The translations under genes were made by a program, and so were the position numbers. 64,000 nt of DNA, taken from assembly GCF_034119845.1 (NCBI RefSeq), contig NZ_CP139420.1:2916001-2980000 (forward strand). The letters are read 5' to 3'. The notes beneath the pieces are model-generated. The model was given only the letters and a program-made list of their open reading frames with translations. It did no database searches and was not told where the DNA came from. Positions 53,921-62,636 of the stretch are shown one piece after another (within the stretch, counting starts at the first letter, position 1; every line of letters begins with the position of its first letter). Origin of the DNA: Flavobacterium sp. NG2 (GTDB lineage Bacteria > Bacteroidota > Bacteroidia > Flavobacteriales > Flavobacteriaceae).

Positions 53921-54044
53921 AAACACATAGAAACATAGATTAAAAGAAAGAGATAGACCAATACATTGGTTTCACATAGCTATGTTACCTTAAAAAAAGG
54001 ATCACGCCATTTATATACTAAAATAGCTATGTTCCTATGTGTTT
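53921..54044. repeat. Paired CACATAG...CTATGTG intergenic palindromes
   Basis: The 18-base AAACACATAGAAACATAG (53921-53938) is a near-perfect inverted match to CTATGTTCCTATGTGTTT (54027-54044), 17 of 18. Between them lies another palindrome, ACATAGCTATGT (53974-53985). The region belongs to the 356-bp gap between pepD and the DUF3810 gene. No gene was seen there. Confidence 0.7.
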
Positions 54045-54096
54045 AATGTTTATCTAAGTGGAAATTAAATAGATGAATAAAGTCTAATTATCAAAT

Positions 54097-54138
54097 CTTT
54101 GTGCTTCTTAGCGCTACCTTTGTGCTCTTTGTGTTTAT
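54097..54138 (+). repeat. CTTTGTG-type interspersed repeat, left copy
   Basis: Words CTTTGTGCTTCTTAGCGC and TACCTTTGTGCTCTTTGTG. The inverted counterpart is at 55253-55292, so the pair brackets the DUF3810 gene. Confidence 0.7.
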
Positions 54139-54186
54139 GCTTTTAACTAGTTAATTCGCTATATTTACGTTTTCAAAATTAATCTT

Positions 54187-55242
54187 GTGAAATCAAAATA
54201 CCTACTTCCCCTTTTCTTAATAGTTCAAATTCTGTTTCTAAAAGTAATCGCTTTTTTTCCTGATTTTATTGAAGAATATTACAGCAATGGTTTCTATCTT
54301 TTTATTTCTAAGATGTTAAGAATTACATTGGGTGTTTTTCCGTTTTCTGTTGGGGATTTACTTTATGGAATTCTTATTTTTTTTATTGTTAAATGGTTTT
54401 GGAACCATAGAAAATCTTGGAAAACTTCTTGGAAAGAAAACAGCTTAACCATTTTGAGTTTTCTATCGGTTCTTTACTTTATCTTTCATTTGCTTTGGGG
54501 CTTGAATTATTATCGTGAACCATTGTTTGAAAAAATGAATATTCAAAGAGAATATACAGATGCCGAATTGTTGACTTTTACCAAAAAGTTAATTTCGAAA
54601 ACAAATGCCCTTCAGAACCAAATTACCAATAACGATAGCTTGAAGGTGATTTTTCCGTACACACAAGACAGCGTTTTCAAAATGAATGTCAAAGGCTACC
54701 GCATTCTAGCTGCTAAACATCCTTTTTTCAAATTCGAGCATCTTAGTTCTAAGCCATCAATTATTAGCTTACCGTTGACTTATATGGGGTTTGGAGGTTA
54801 TTTAAATCCATTTACCAATGAGTCTCAAGTCAATTTTTTAATTCCGATGGTTCATTTCCCAATGGTTTCTGCTCATGAAATGGCTCATCAACTGGGTTAT
54901 GGAAGTGAAAGTGAATGTAACTTTATCGGATTTTTGGCTTCTGTAAAAAATGAAAATCTCTATTTTAAATATGCAGGTTATAGTTATGCGCTTCGCTATT
55001 GTTTAGGAAATTGGCAAATGCGTGATGAAAAGACATTCAAAGTCTTACTAAAAACCATTAATCCTGGAATCATCAAAAACTACCAAGAAAATGAAGCCTT
55101 TTGGGAAAATTATCAAACGCCAATTGAGACCGCTTTTCATGCTTTTTACAATCGTTTTTTAAAAATCAATCAGCAGGAAGACGGATTGAAAAGCTATAGT
55201 AAGTTCTTGAATCTTTTGATTAACTATAAAGAAGAAATTTAA
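54187..55242 (+). CDS. DUF3810 membrane protein, HExxH metalloprotease-like
   Basis: The 351-residue protein starts at GTG (54187) and has two or three N-terminal membrane segments (YLLPLFLIVQILFLKVIAFF, then FSVGDLLYGILIFFIVKWFW, then ILSFLSVLYFIFHLLWG). A soluble domain follows with MVSAHEMAHQLGYG (near 228-241), a zinc HExxH motif, and a later SECNFIGFLAS segment where a third ligand may lie. The DUF3810 family is Bacteroidota-centred and unstudied. Peptidase activity is an inference. Confidence 0.8.
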   Translation: MKSKYLLPLFLIVQILFLKVIAFFPDFIEEYYSNGFYLFISKMLRITLGVFPFSVGDLLYGILIFFIVKWFWNHRKSWKTSWKENSLTILSFLSVLYFIFHLLWGLNYYREPLFEKMNIQREYTDAELLTFTKKLISKTNALQNQITNNDSLKVIFPYTQDSVFKMNVKGYRILAAKHPFFKFEHLSSKPSIISLPLTYMGFGGYLNPFTNESQVNFLIPMVHFPMVSAHEMAHQLGYGSESECNFIGFLASVKNENLYFKYAGYSYALRYCLGNWQMRDEKTFKVLLKTINPGIIKNYQENEAFWENYQTPIETAFHAFYNRFLKINQQEDGLKSYSKFLNLLINYKEEI

Positions 55243-55252
55243 AGTTCTTATT

Positions 55253-55292
55253 TAACCGCAAAGCACACAAAGGTAGCACTAAGAGCACAAAG
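55253..55292 (-). repeat. CTTTGTG-type interspersed repeat, right copy
   Basis: AACCGCAAAGCACACAAAGG then TAGCACTAAGAGCACAAAG is the inverted counterpart of 54097-54138, 11 bases after the DUF3810 stop. Confidence 0.7.
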
Positions 55293-55373
55293 TTTTTAAA
55301 CACCGATTTCACAGATACTCGCTATGTTTTTCATTTCTCAGAACCTTAGCAACTTAAAACTTAGCCCCTCCTC

Positions 55374-56678
55374 CTAAAGTTCATCACTCGTAAAGGTCGT
55401 AAAACTTCTTTTTTTGTAAGGGCGAATGATGAGTCGGCTTTCACGGTCGAAACGGATGTAATTGTACACCCAACTCATAAAAACAATGACTTTGTTTTTG
55501 AATCCAATCAATGAAAAGAGATGGACGAACATCCAAACAAACCAAGCAAAAACACCATCAAAATGAAATTTAGGTAAATCAACAACTGCCTTATTTCGAC
55601 CGATGGTTGCCATCGAACCTTTGTCGCAATATTCAAAAGCCTCCATGGGTTTGTTTTGAATAAGCTTCACAATATTTTCTCCCAAAACTTTACCTTGTTG
55701 TAAAGCTGGTTGGGCCATCATAGGATGCCCTTGTGGAAAATCAGCTGTTTCCATACAAGCGACATCGCCTATAGCAAATAGATTTTCGTACCCTTTTATT
55801 TGGCTAAATTCATTTACGCGAATGCGTTCCGCTTTTTCAATTAACGAATCGGGGGCTAATCCATGCACCAAAGCCCCTTGTACACCAGCAGTCCAAATCA
55901 CCGTTGCCGCCTCAAAAGTCAGTTCGGAATTTGTGGTAACAGTTCGACCGTTATAGTTTTTTACACGCACATTTTTCCAAATACGCACTCCTAAGCTCTC
56001 CAAGAATTTTTCGGCCGCAATCGAGGATTTCTCACTCATAGTATTCAGGATTCGGTCGCCACTTTGAATCAGATTGATGTGCATTTTGGAAATATCAAGA
56101 TCGGGATAGTCTTTTTGAAGAATGGCTTTTTTCATTTCGGCCAAAGCGCCAGCCAACTCTACTCCTGTTGGTCCGCCACCCACAAGGACAAAATTAATAA
56201 GACTTTCTCTTTCAGCTATATCGTTGGTTAAAACCGCTTGCTCAAAGTTTTCCAAAATCAAACTTCGAATATTCAACGCTTGTGGGATGTTTTTCATCGC
56301 CATGCTGTTGCGTTCTATTTCTTTGTTACCAAAATAATTCGTTTTTGCCCCAGTTGCCAAGACCAAATAATCATAAGCAAGCTCCCCTATTTCAGTATTT
56401 ATTTTTTGGTTTTGGGTGTCAATTTCTCGAACATTGGTTAACCTAAAATAAAAATTATCATATTCCTGAATCACTTTTCGCAAAGGATAAGCAATCGAAC
56501 CGTCTTCGAGTCCACCTGTTGCTACTTGATACAGTAGAGGTTGAAAAGTATGGTAATTGTTTTTATCCAAAAGCACCACTTGTACAGCTTGTTTTTTTAA
56601 GGCTTTCGCCAAAGCGATTCCTGCAAAACCACCGCCAATGATAACAATTCTAGGTAAAGAGGTATTTGGAATATTCAT
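55374..56678 (-). CDS. ndh: Type II NADH dehydrogenase (NDH-2)
   Basis: This 434-residue FAD enzyme moves electrons from NADH to quinone without proton pumping. It has the FAD motif IIGGGFAGIALAKAL (near 13), YHTFQPLLYQVATGG, LVLATGAKTN, the NADH-binding VGGGPTGVELAGALAEM (near 168), LFAIGDVACME, and a C-terminal amphipathic/hydrophobic region (VFAWFVWMFVHLFSLIGF) for membrane binding. The family is well recognised; the gene name follows E. coli. Confidence 0.92.
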   Translation of the reverse strand: MNIPNTSLPRIVIIGGGFAGIALAKALKKQAVQVVLLDKNNYHTFQPLLYQVATGGLEDGSIAYPLRKVIQEYDNFYFRLTNVREIDTQNQKINTEIGELAYDYLVLATGAKTNYFGNKEIERNSMAMKNIPQALNIRSLILENFEQAVLTNDIAERESLINFVLVGGGPTGVELAGALAEMKKAILQKDYPDLDISKMHINLIQSGDRILNTMSEKSSIAAEKFLESLGVRIWKNVRVKNYNGRTVTTNSELTFEAATVIWTAGVQGALVHGLAPDSLIEKAERIRVNEFSQIKGYENLFAIGDVACMETADFPQGHPMMAQPALQQGKVLGENIVKLIQNKPMEAFEYCDKGSMATIGRNKAVVDLPKFHFDGVFAWFVWMFVHLFSLIGFKNKVIVFMSWVYNYIRFDRESRLIIRPYKKRSFTTFTSDEL

Positions 56679-56689
56679 GATTTATAAGG

Positions 56690-56820
56690 TTAGAGGTTAA
56701 TCGGTTAGAAAAGGCTTATTCGTTAAGGGTAATAGGTTAATTGTTTAATCGGTTAGAATTTACGTAATTATTTCAGTCGATTAAGCAGTTAACCAATTAA
56801 TCCGTTAAACTCTTAAACGA
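56690..56820. repeat. TTAATCGGTTAGAA-type intergenic inverted repeats
   Basis: The word TTAATCGGTTAGAA occurs twice (near 56698 and 56746), and AACCAATTAATCCGTTAA and GTCGATTAAGCAGTTAAC occur inverted in the same 130-bp gap. The whole gap can fold into a long imperfect hairpin between ndh and the acyltransferase gene. Related GTTTAATCGTTTAATT words fill the gap at 30300-30362. Confidence 0.6.
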
Positions 56821-56824
56821 CTTA

Positions 56825-57679
56825 CTAAACCTCCCATTCTCTCAACCTATTCAATCGTTCTTGTTCTTCTAGTTCTTCAACCGAAAGCACATTAAGAAAT
56901 GATGGATGTTGCTCTATCGCATACTCTACTTTTTCTACAATTTCGTCAATGGTGTCGTTTTCATAATCAAATTGCAATGGCTCTTTGATGATAAATGATT
57001 GTAAAATTCCTTTTTTCTTGACACGCAAGCCTTTTTTATCAAATGAACGGCGGAAACCGTCAATGACGATAGGTACAACAATAGGCTTATGTTGTTTGAT
57101 AATGTGGGCTGTTCCTTTTCGAACAGGTTTAAATGATTTGGTAGTTCCTTGCGGAAAAGTAATCACCCATCCGTCCTGAAGTGCTAGTTTTATATTCTCA
57201 GTATCGTTAGGGTTTACTTCTTTTTTTTCGGTTACATCTACTCCTTTTGAACGCCAAGTACGTTCAACTGTAATGGCTCCGGCATACGCCATAATACGAG
57301 GCAACAAGCCCGCTTGCATGGTTTCTTTGGCCGCTACATAATAAATATTGAGTTTAGGTTCCCACAGATAGCCTACATTTTTGATACTATCAGTACGACC
57401 GCTCAAACTTGCATTAAAAACATGAAACATGGCCACCACATCCGCAAAATAGGTTTGATGGTTGGATACAAAAAGAACATTGGTTTCGGGTAAATTTTTA
57501 ATGATTTCAGAACCTTCAATTTGCAATTCATTAAACCCTCGATAACGTCTATGAGTTAAGGCGCCAAAAACACGAATTAACCACTTTTTGATAAACAATA
57601 TATGACCAAAAGGATTGCGTTTTAATAATCCCATAAAAAAAATGTTTCTATAATAATGTTGGGGTACGAATGTACTCAT
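56825..57679 (-). CDS. PlsC-like 1-acylglycerol-3-phosphate acyltransferase
   Basis: This 284-residue protein is in the PlsC/LPLAT acyltransferase family. The motif I equivalent is NVLFVSNHQTYFADVV. Motif III resembles FPQGTTKSFKPVRKG, and IVVPIVIDG is the later strand. The usual HX4D spacing is HX5D here (His-Gln-Thr-Tyr-Phe-Ala-Asp). The family makes phosphatidic acid, but this spacing leaves the exact substrate open. Basic and partly amphipathic at the N-terminus. Monocistronic. Confidence 0.8.
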   Translation of the reverse strand: MSTFVPQHYYRNIFFMGLLKRNPFGHILFIKKWLIRVFGALTHRRYRGFNELQIEGSEIIKNLPETNVLFVSNHQTYFADVVAMFHVFNASLSGRTDSIKNVGYLWEPKLNIYYVAAKETMQAGLLPRIMAYAGAITVERTWRSKGVDVTEKKEVNPNDTENIKLALQDGWVITFPQGTTKSFKPVRKGTAHIIKQHKPIVVPIVIDGFRRSFDKKGLRVKKKGILQSFIIKEPLQFDYENDTIDEIVEKVEYAIEQHPSFLNVLSVEELEEQERLNRLREWEV

Positions 57680-57768
57680 TTTTTCATAACTATAGATTGG
57701 TTTAGCTGTTCACTATCCTTCGATTAGCTAATTTTAGTGCTATTTTTGATTGATTCTATATTTCGTGT

Positions 57769-58425
57769 TTATCTTGATAGTCGCATTACATCCTTTAATA
57801 CTTCTTTTAATTCACTCAACATCATGGCAGTTGCTCCCCATACCATTTGTCCTTCAATTTCAAATGCCGGCACTTCAATATCGGTGGCGTACGAGGTTGT
57901 CAAACGTACTTTTACAATAATTTCTTCACTCAAAAACACAGATAAAGGCAATTCAATTACTCGATCTACTTCAGAAGGGTCAGGAACAAATGCGATTTCG
58001 TTTGTACTAATTCCCATAAAAGGATAAACCAAAAAATTGCTAGGCGGAATATAAATAGGCGAAAAATCTTTTTTTATTTCGATAAAATCAGGCGGCACTC
58101 CTACTTCTTCATGTGTTTCACGCAAGGCTGTTTGTGCAAACACACCATCTTCTGCTTCAAATTTGCCCCCAGGAAAAGCGATTTGTCCAGAATGAACGCC
58201 TTCATATAAATTGCGAACAATCAAAACCAAATGTGTTAAACCTGCTTTAGGATACAATAACATCATTACGGCTGCAGTTTTTGTTTTTTTGGCTTCAAAG
58301 TCAATATTTTTTAGCTCTTCCATTCGCTCAAAAGGAGCCATTTTAGCATGAGCAACCGTAGCAGGAAGTTCAGCCTTAATAATATGGGGAACAATTTCTA
58401 AAAAATAGTGAAAATCCATAATCAA
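57769..58425 (-). CDS. NUDIX hydrolase, CoA pyrophosphatase type (NudL)
   Basis: This 218-residue NUDIX protein contains the CoA-pyrophosphatase variant of the NUDIX box, FPGGKFEAEDGVFAQTALRE then THEEVGVP, and LVLIVRNLYEGVHSGQIAFPGG before it. The characteristic NuCoA-type leading strand is present. It probably hydrolyses CoA or related dinucleotides. The last 85 bases before the broken region hold no other feature. Confidence 0.88.
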   Translation of the reverse strand: MIMDFHYFLEIVPHIIKAELPATVAHAKMAPFERMEELKNIDFEAKKTKTAAVMMLLYPKAGLTHLVLIVRNLYEGVHSGQIAFPGGKFEAEDGVFAQTALRETHEEVGVPPDFIEIKKDFSPIYIPPSNFLVYPFMGISTNEIAFVPDPSEVDRVIELPLSVFLSEEIIVKVRLTTSYATDIEVPAFEIEGQMVWGATAMMLSELKEVLKDVMRLSR

Positions 58426-58511
58426 ATCTTATTTTTGCAGACCGTAGCCAATATAAATATAGTCTAGAAAATAAAGCTTCGCAAGTTTTCTTAATTCAAT
58501 CGCATAAAACA

Positions 58512-58938
58512 ATGTACAGTAAAGCAGAAAGTCAAAAATCAAAAAGAGAATTTTGGGTCACATTTGCCGAAAATATCCTCGCAAATGGGTACTTTATGAT
58601 ACTAAAATCAAAGACTTTTCTTTTAAGTTTTTATGTTGATAATAAAAAGCTCAGGTTTTCATTGATATTGAGCATCGAAGTGATGAAAAACAGTCGGCTT
58701 ATTTTGAAAAATTAGTAGCCTTAAAAACATACTCGAAGAAGAATTTATCAAAGACTTGGTATTCGAAAAAGAATATGTCCTTGAAAGTGGCAAAACTATA
58801 AGTCGTATCTGGTAGAAAAATTAGGTGTCGTTTTAGCAATAGAAATCATTGGGACACCATTTTTGACTTCTTTTTCGAAAAAATGAATGCTTGGAGCTTT
58901 TCTATTTGGAATATGACGAATTGTATTAAAGGATATAG
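58512..58938 (+). pseudogene. DUF4268 gene broken by small indels
   Basis: The first frame reads MYSKAESQKSKREFWVTFAE, the start of a DUF4268 protein. It then shifts at GAAAATATCC, where one A of a homopolymer is missing (EKYPRKWVLYDTKIKDFSF appears in another frame). It shifts again at an extra T near 58630. Later frames hold recognisable ends (VFEKEYVLESGK, then FFFEKMNA). A sequencing-quality fault is more likely than true decay. The function of the domain is unknown. Confidence 0.75.
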
Positions 58939-59098
58939 AATAGCATTCGTTCTATTTAACAGATAGTTCTTTTTTCTAAATATTTACTTATAATCAACTC
59001 ATTTCTAGTAGTCTGAACAAATATTTTTGGTCTAATCACTATGCTTTGCTTTAAAAAATCACTACCTAGTGTATCAATTTCTAAAACTACAGTATTAT

Positions 59099-59518
59099 GA
59101 CCAATGTAAAAACCTTAAATAAATGGGCAAATGCTCATTCTTATTTTAACTATCGATTTTGTCCGAATTGCTCGAGGTGTATTTTTATTCATGAAGGAGT
59201 TGAATTTATTACCAATATTCATATTTAGTAGATTTAATATCCCCTATAAGATAAAATTGGAGGCGAATGTTCCTGTGTACATTATATCGCACCAGCACAT
59301 ATGATTGGCGGAATAATGATTGTTTTGGGTTACTCACTAGATGGGCAATAATAGCGCAACTACCTATTTTAGCAGGAGCGGTATTAGTAGCGCTAATGAA
59401 TTATATGGCAACACACAATCTATTACTAGCCGCTGTTACTTTAGCAATTTGTATTTTCTTTTTATTTTATGGTAGCGGTAAAAACTCTGCCGATTACTAT
59501 TTCAAAATGCAGCAATAA
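59099..59518 (+). pseudogene. DoxX-family membrane protein broken by small indels
   Basis: MTNVKTLNKWANAHSYF is in one frame, GVFLFMK and YLVDLISPI in others, and LTRWAIIAQLPILAGAVLVA followed by FFLFYGSGKNSADYYFKMQQ in the last. These pieces fit one DoxX protein of about 140 residues with four membrane helices. Three or more single-base changes separate them. The rest is lost to low sequence quality. The terminator at 59543 confirms the gene end. Confidence 0.75.
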
Positions 59519-59542
59519 CCAATAATTTTTTAACCAAAAAAA

Positions 59543-59571
59543 ATGCCTCACATTGCTGTGAGGCACTTTTT
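59543..59571 (+). terminator. Terminator of the DoxX gene
   Basis: A stem ATGCCTCACA / TGTGAGGCA(C) with a short loop is followed by five T residues. The same GCCTCACA word recurs in the rpsA terminator. Confidence 0.8.
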
Positions 59572-59601
59572 GTTATATGTAAGGTCGTTTGTGTGTATTC
59601 C

Positions 59602-59683
59602 TAGCCCAGAGGGAAGCGGCCATCCTTGTGGCGGCGGCATTTATGCCGCCACAAGATAGAGCGGACAGCTGGAAATAGCTCCT
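59602..59683 (+). repeat. Interspersed palindromic element, copy C
   Basis: TAGCCCAGAGGGAAGCGG, CATCC, stem CTTGTGGCGGC/GCCGCCACAAG, then AGAGCGGACAGCTGGAA and AATAGCTCC. The same family as copies A and B, in a region where sequence errors may have altered a few bases. Confidence 0.8.
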
Positions 59684-59703
59684 AAAAAAAGAGCGTAATA
59701 TAG

Positions 59704-61376
59704 TTAACCACTAGTTTTTGATAAACTTAGACCTTGAATCCCTTTGTTTGTGTATCTATTTTGATTAATGTAATTTCCGGTTCTAAGACTAGATACGTCA
59801 ATATTCGAAATTCTTTTTAGTTGGTAAAACCAAAACAAAGTTGGCCTAACATATCATAAACAGCTATTGATTTTATTTAGAATTTCATTTTTGACCGTGA
59901 GACTTAGAAAAGTATCTACTGGATAGGATGAATTGTAAAATAGGTTGGCAAAAATTAATCAATTGTTTCCACATGAACTATCACTGAAGATCTCTACAAC
60001 ACAATCAAGGTAACCATTTTGTGTAGCTTTATTTTAAAATTATTTACGTCATAATCCATACACCAACAGGTAGATTAGTGTGGTTTGTAAAAGGATACCT
60101 TATGGTGTTATTTTGACCTGGAGGATTAGGAATACCAAATAACGATTCATTGGGTTTTAAGTATAGTGTTAGTTAAATGGTTATCACTGAAATTAACCGA
60201 ATTCAAACCAAAAAAATCAATTTGGAGATTTTCCGAAGCATGATAAATGGTCTTGAATAGTTCTTAAGATCAAAGTCACAAATTTATTAAAACTACAATC
60301 TAATATTCTTACTAATAAACTCCGTGGAGTGGATTTGGTTGTAAAATATTATGACTACTAAATTTAGATTTAAAAACATTTTTACACTAAAACCCTAATA
60401 AATTGGAATAACAATCCAGTTCCTGTTAGAACAACATCTCCAATAGTTAATTAGTCAATTTATATCATGGCAAATTAGAGTTCCAGATTTACTAAAGAAC
60501 TCACATCCAAAGACGTGAGTGTTATTTCCATACATGAAAAACTCTAGATTTGTCAAATGAGAGACTTCTATACTTGAAATATTATTTCTGATATAATCAG
60601 CACCAAAAGATTATCAATCCTGTCAAGTCTAAGTATCTAATTGATTACCATCACATTCAGATATTTTAATTTTGCAATCCTGTTAAATGAGAATTGATAA
60701 ATCATTACCTTAAAACATCTATATTTCTAGATTATTTGCTCCATTAAAATTGATAGAAGTCAATAAATTTTCCTGACTACGCAGAGTAATAAGAGTACTT
60801 AAACCCGACAAATTTAACGCAGTAAGTTATTCTGCTCACAAACCATCTCTTTTGAGTTTACTTTAACTTACTAACATCTAATTCTGTTAGTTGGTTAAAG
60901 CCACAATTAACAGTTTCAAGTGTTATTTATACCCAGTTACATTTAATGTAGTAAGCAAATTTTGATCACACCACAATACTGAAGGTCTCTAGGCTACAAA
61001 CATTAAATGAAGTAGCTTATTATAGTACAATTTAATGATTTTAAATTCGTCAAACCAGTTACATCTAGTGAAAAGTAGGTTAGTATACAATTCAAACCTG
61101 AATATTTGTAAAACCGTAATCCCTGACTAAGAGTTTATTGCGGTAAAACTTACGTCCAATTCTTTTAGTAGTAGTGCTTCACTTTCTTGATTTGTCCGTC
61201 ACTGTTAGCATCAACTTTAAAATAATTTCCAGCTAAATTTTTGCGGTTGTATTACTAGAATCTCGCCGCTAATACTTCGCCTTAAAATTAGCATTCAGAA
61301 TATCACTATCTGTGAACAACATTATCAAAATAAATAATGCAATTAATAAAAAGTAGTTTTCTTCATTTGTAAGATT
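59704..61376 (-). pseudogene. Leucine-rich-repeat surface protein with type IX sorting domain, frameshifted
   Basis: Pieces in several minus-strand frames make one protein of about 530 residues. It starts with a signal peptide-like ATG at 61376 (KKTTFLL, then ALFILIM), then NANFKAK and an EF-hand-like DANSDGQI near the start. Many LRR segments of the form LxxLxxLxCxxNQL follow, then a C-terminal sorting-like region (SVYDMLGQ, then GNYI, then KGIQGLSLSKTSG) and a TAA at 59704-59706. Such proteins are exported by the type IX system in Flavobacteria. Many indels make the exact reading impossible. Confidence 0.65.
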
Positions 61377-61382
61377 TTGGAG

Positions 61383-61390
61383 CAAATATA
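61383..61390 (-). promoter_or_regulatory. -7 box of the LRR gene
   Basis: TATATTTG on the minus strand, six bases before the ATG. The spacing is short and may be affected by a missing base in this low-quality stretch. Confidence 0.45.
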
Positions 61391-61433
61391 CACAAAAACT
61401 AACACTAAATATTTTCCTACTTTAAATAATTTA

Positions 61434-61466
61434 AACAAAAAAAGCCTCACATCCCTGTGAGGCTTT
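61434..61466 (-). terminator. Terminator of rpsA
   Basis: On the minus strand AAAGCCTCAC pairs with GTGAGGCTTT (6-base loop), followed by a T-rich run, 21 bases after the rpsA stop. Confidence 0.85.
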
Positions 61467-61487
61467 CTATTATAAAAAAGTTGAGAA

Positions 61488-62545
61488 TTATTTTTTCTCA
61501 GATTTTTCCATTTAGCTTTCAAAGCAGCTAATACATCATTGTGTCACCTAAAGTCGCGTGGTGCGTGTATAAGGCAATAATTTTCAGTTGCAGCTTTCAC
61601 ATTTTCTCTTCTTCTTCACGGAAGATAGCAGTGTGAGTTATGCTACTACTCTTTTGAATTCTTGTTGAATTCAATTACTTTGAAATCTGCAGATTCACCT
61701 TTTTCATTTCTTACCGTCTTCTTTTTCAAGGTGACGAGTAGGAATGAAAGCAACGATATCATCTCCAAATTCTACAGTAGCTCCTTTTGTCAACAATCTA
61801 GAGATCTCTCCGTTGGATATTCCAACAGCGAATGAATCTCGTACTGATCCAAGGTTGCAGTAGTTTGTTTGTGACCTAAAGATAATTTACGTCCTTCAAC
61901 ATCTAATTCTAATACTACAACGTCAAGTTTTTCACCAACGTTTACAAACTCAGATGGGTGTTGATTTTCTTAGTCCAAGATAAGTCCAGAGATGTAGATT
62001 AATCCATCAATTCCTTCTTCTAATTCTACGAAAATACCAAGTTTGTGATTTCAACGATACTGTATGTTTAGAAAACCTACTGGGTATTTAAAGTAATATC
62101 AGTCATGGATCTTGAGATAATGTTTGATACCTAATGACATCTTACGATCGTCATCTATGCTATGTAAGATTGAGCTTCGATTACATCACCTACTTTAACG
62201 AAATCTTGAGCAGAACGTAAATGAGTAGACCATGACATTCAAAACGTGGATTAAACTTCAACACCTCAGCACTTCTCTGAAAGCTCCGTATCAGCGATAA
62301 CTCACTACTTTACCAGAAACTTTATCACCAATAGTTAAGTTGCATCAAGTGCATCCCATGGTGACGGCGTTATTGTTTCAATCCTAATGGATTCTTGTTT
62401 TCTCTCATTCGAAATCAAGGATTACAACGTTTAAATTTTGATCTAATTCAAGAACCTCTGATGTGTTATTCTAACCTGAAAGCATAAGTATTAATCATCT
62501 ACACCACCAATCAAGATACACACCGTAAGAATTATGTGTTTTAAC
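61488..62545 (-). pseudogene. rpsA: 30S ribosomal protein S1, 5' end missing, broken by indels
   Basis: Fragments in all three minus-strand frames match S1 domains in order, N- to C-terminal: SYGVFID then GGVDGL, then PSEVLELDQ, NLNVVILDF, then AFIPTRHLEKED, VIEFN then FKRVVASHTAIF, and ALKAKMEK at the end, with stop TAA at 61488-61490. About 350 of the normal ~590 residues are here. An essential ribosomal protein is very unlikely to be truly broken, so the frameshifts are taken as sequence errors. Confidence 0.85.
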
Positions 62546-62546
62546 A

Positions 62547-62600
62547 ACACACACACACACACACACACACACACCCCCGGGGGGTTGGGGGGGTGGGGGA
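62547..62600. repeat. AC microsatellite followed by C/G homopolymers
   Basis: About 14 AC units are followed at once by CCCCC and long G runs (GGGGGG, GGGGGGG). Such a junction is typical of a failing read end and marks the switch to the cytosine-free tract. Confidence 0.75.
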
Positions 62601-62636
62601 AAAACAAATTGTTTGTGTGTGGGACACAACACCACC

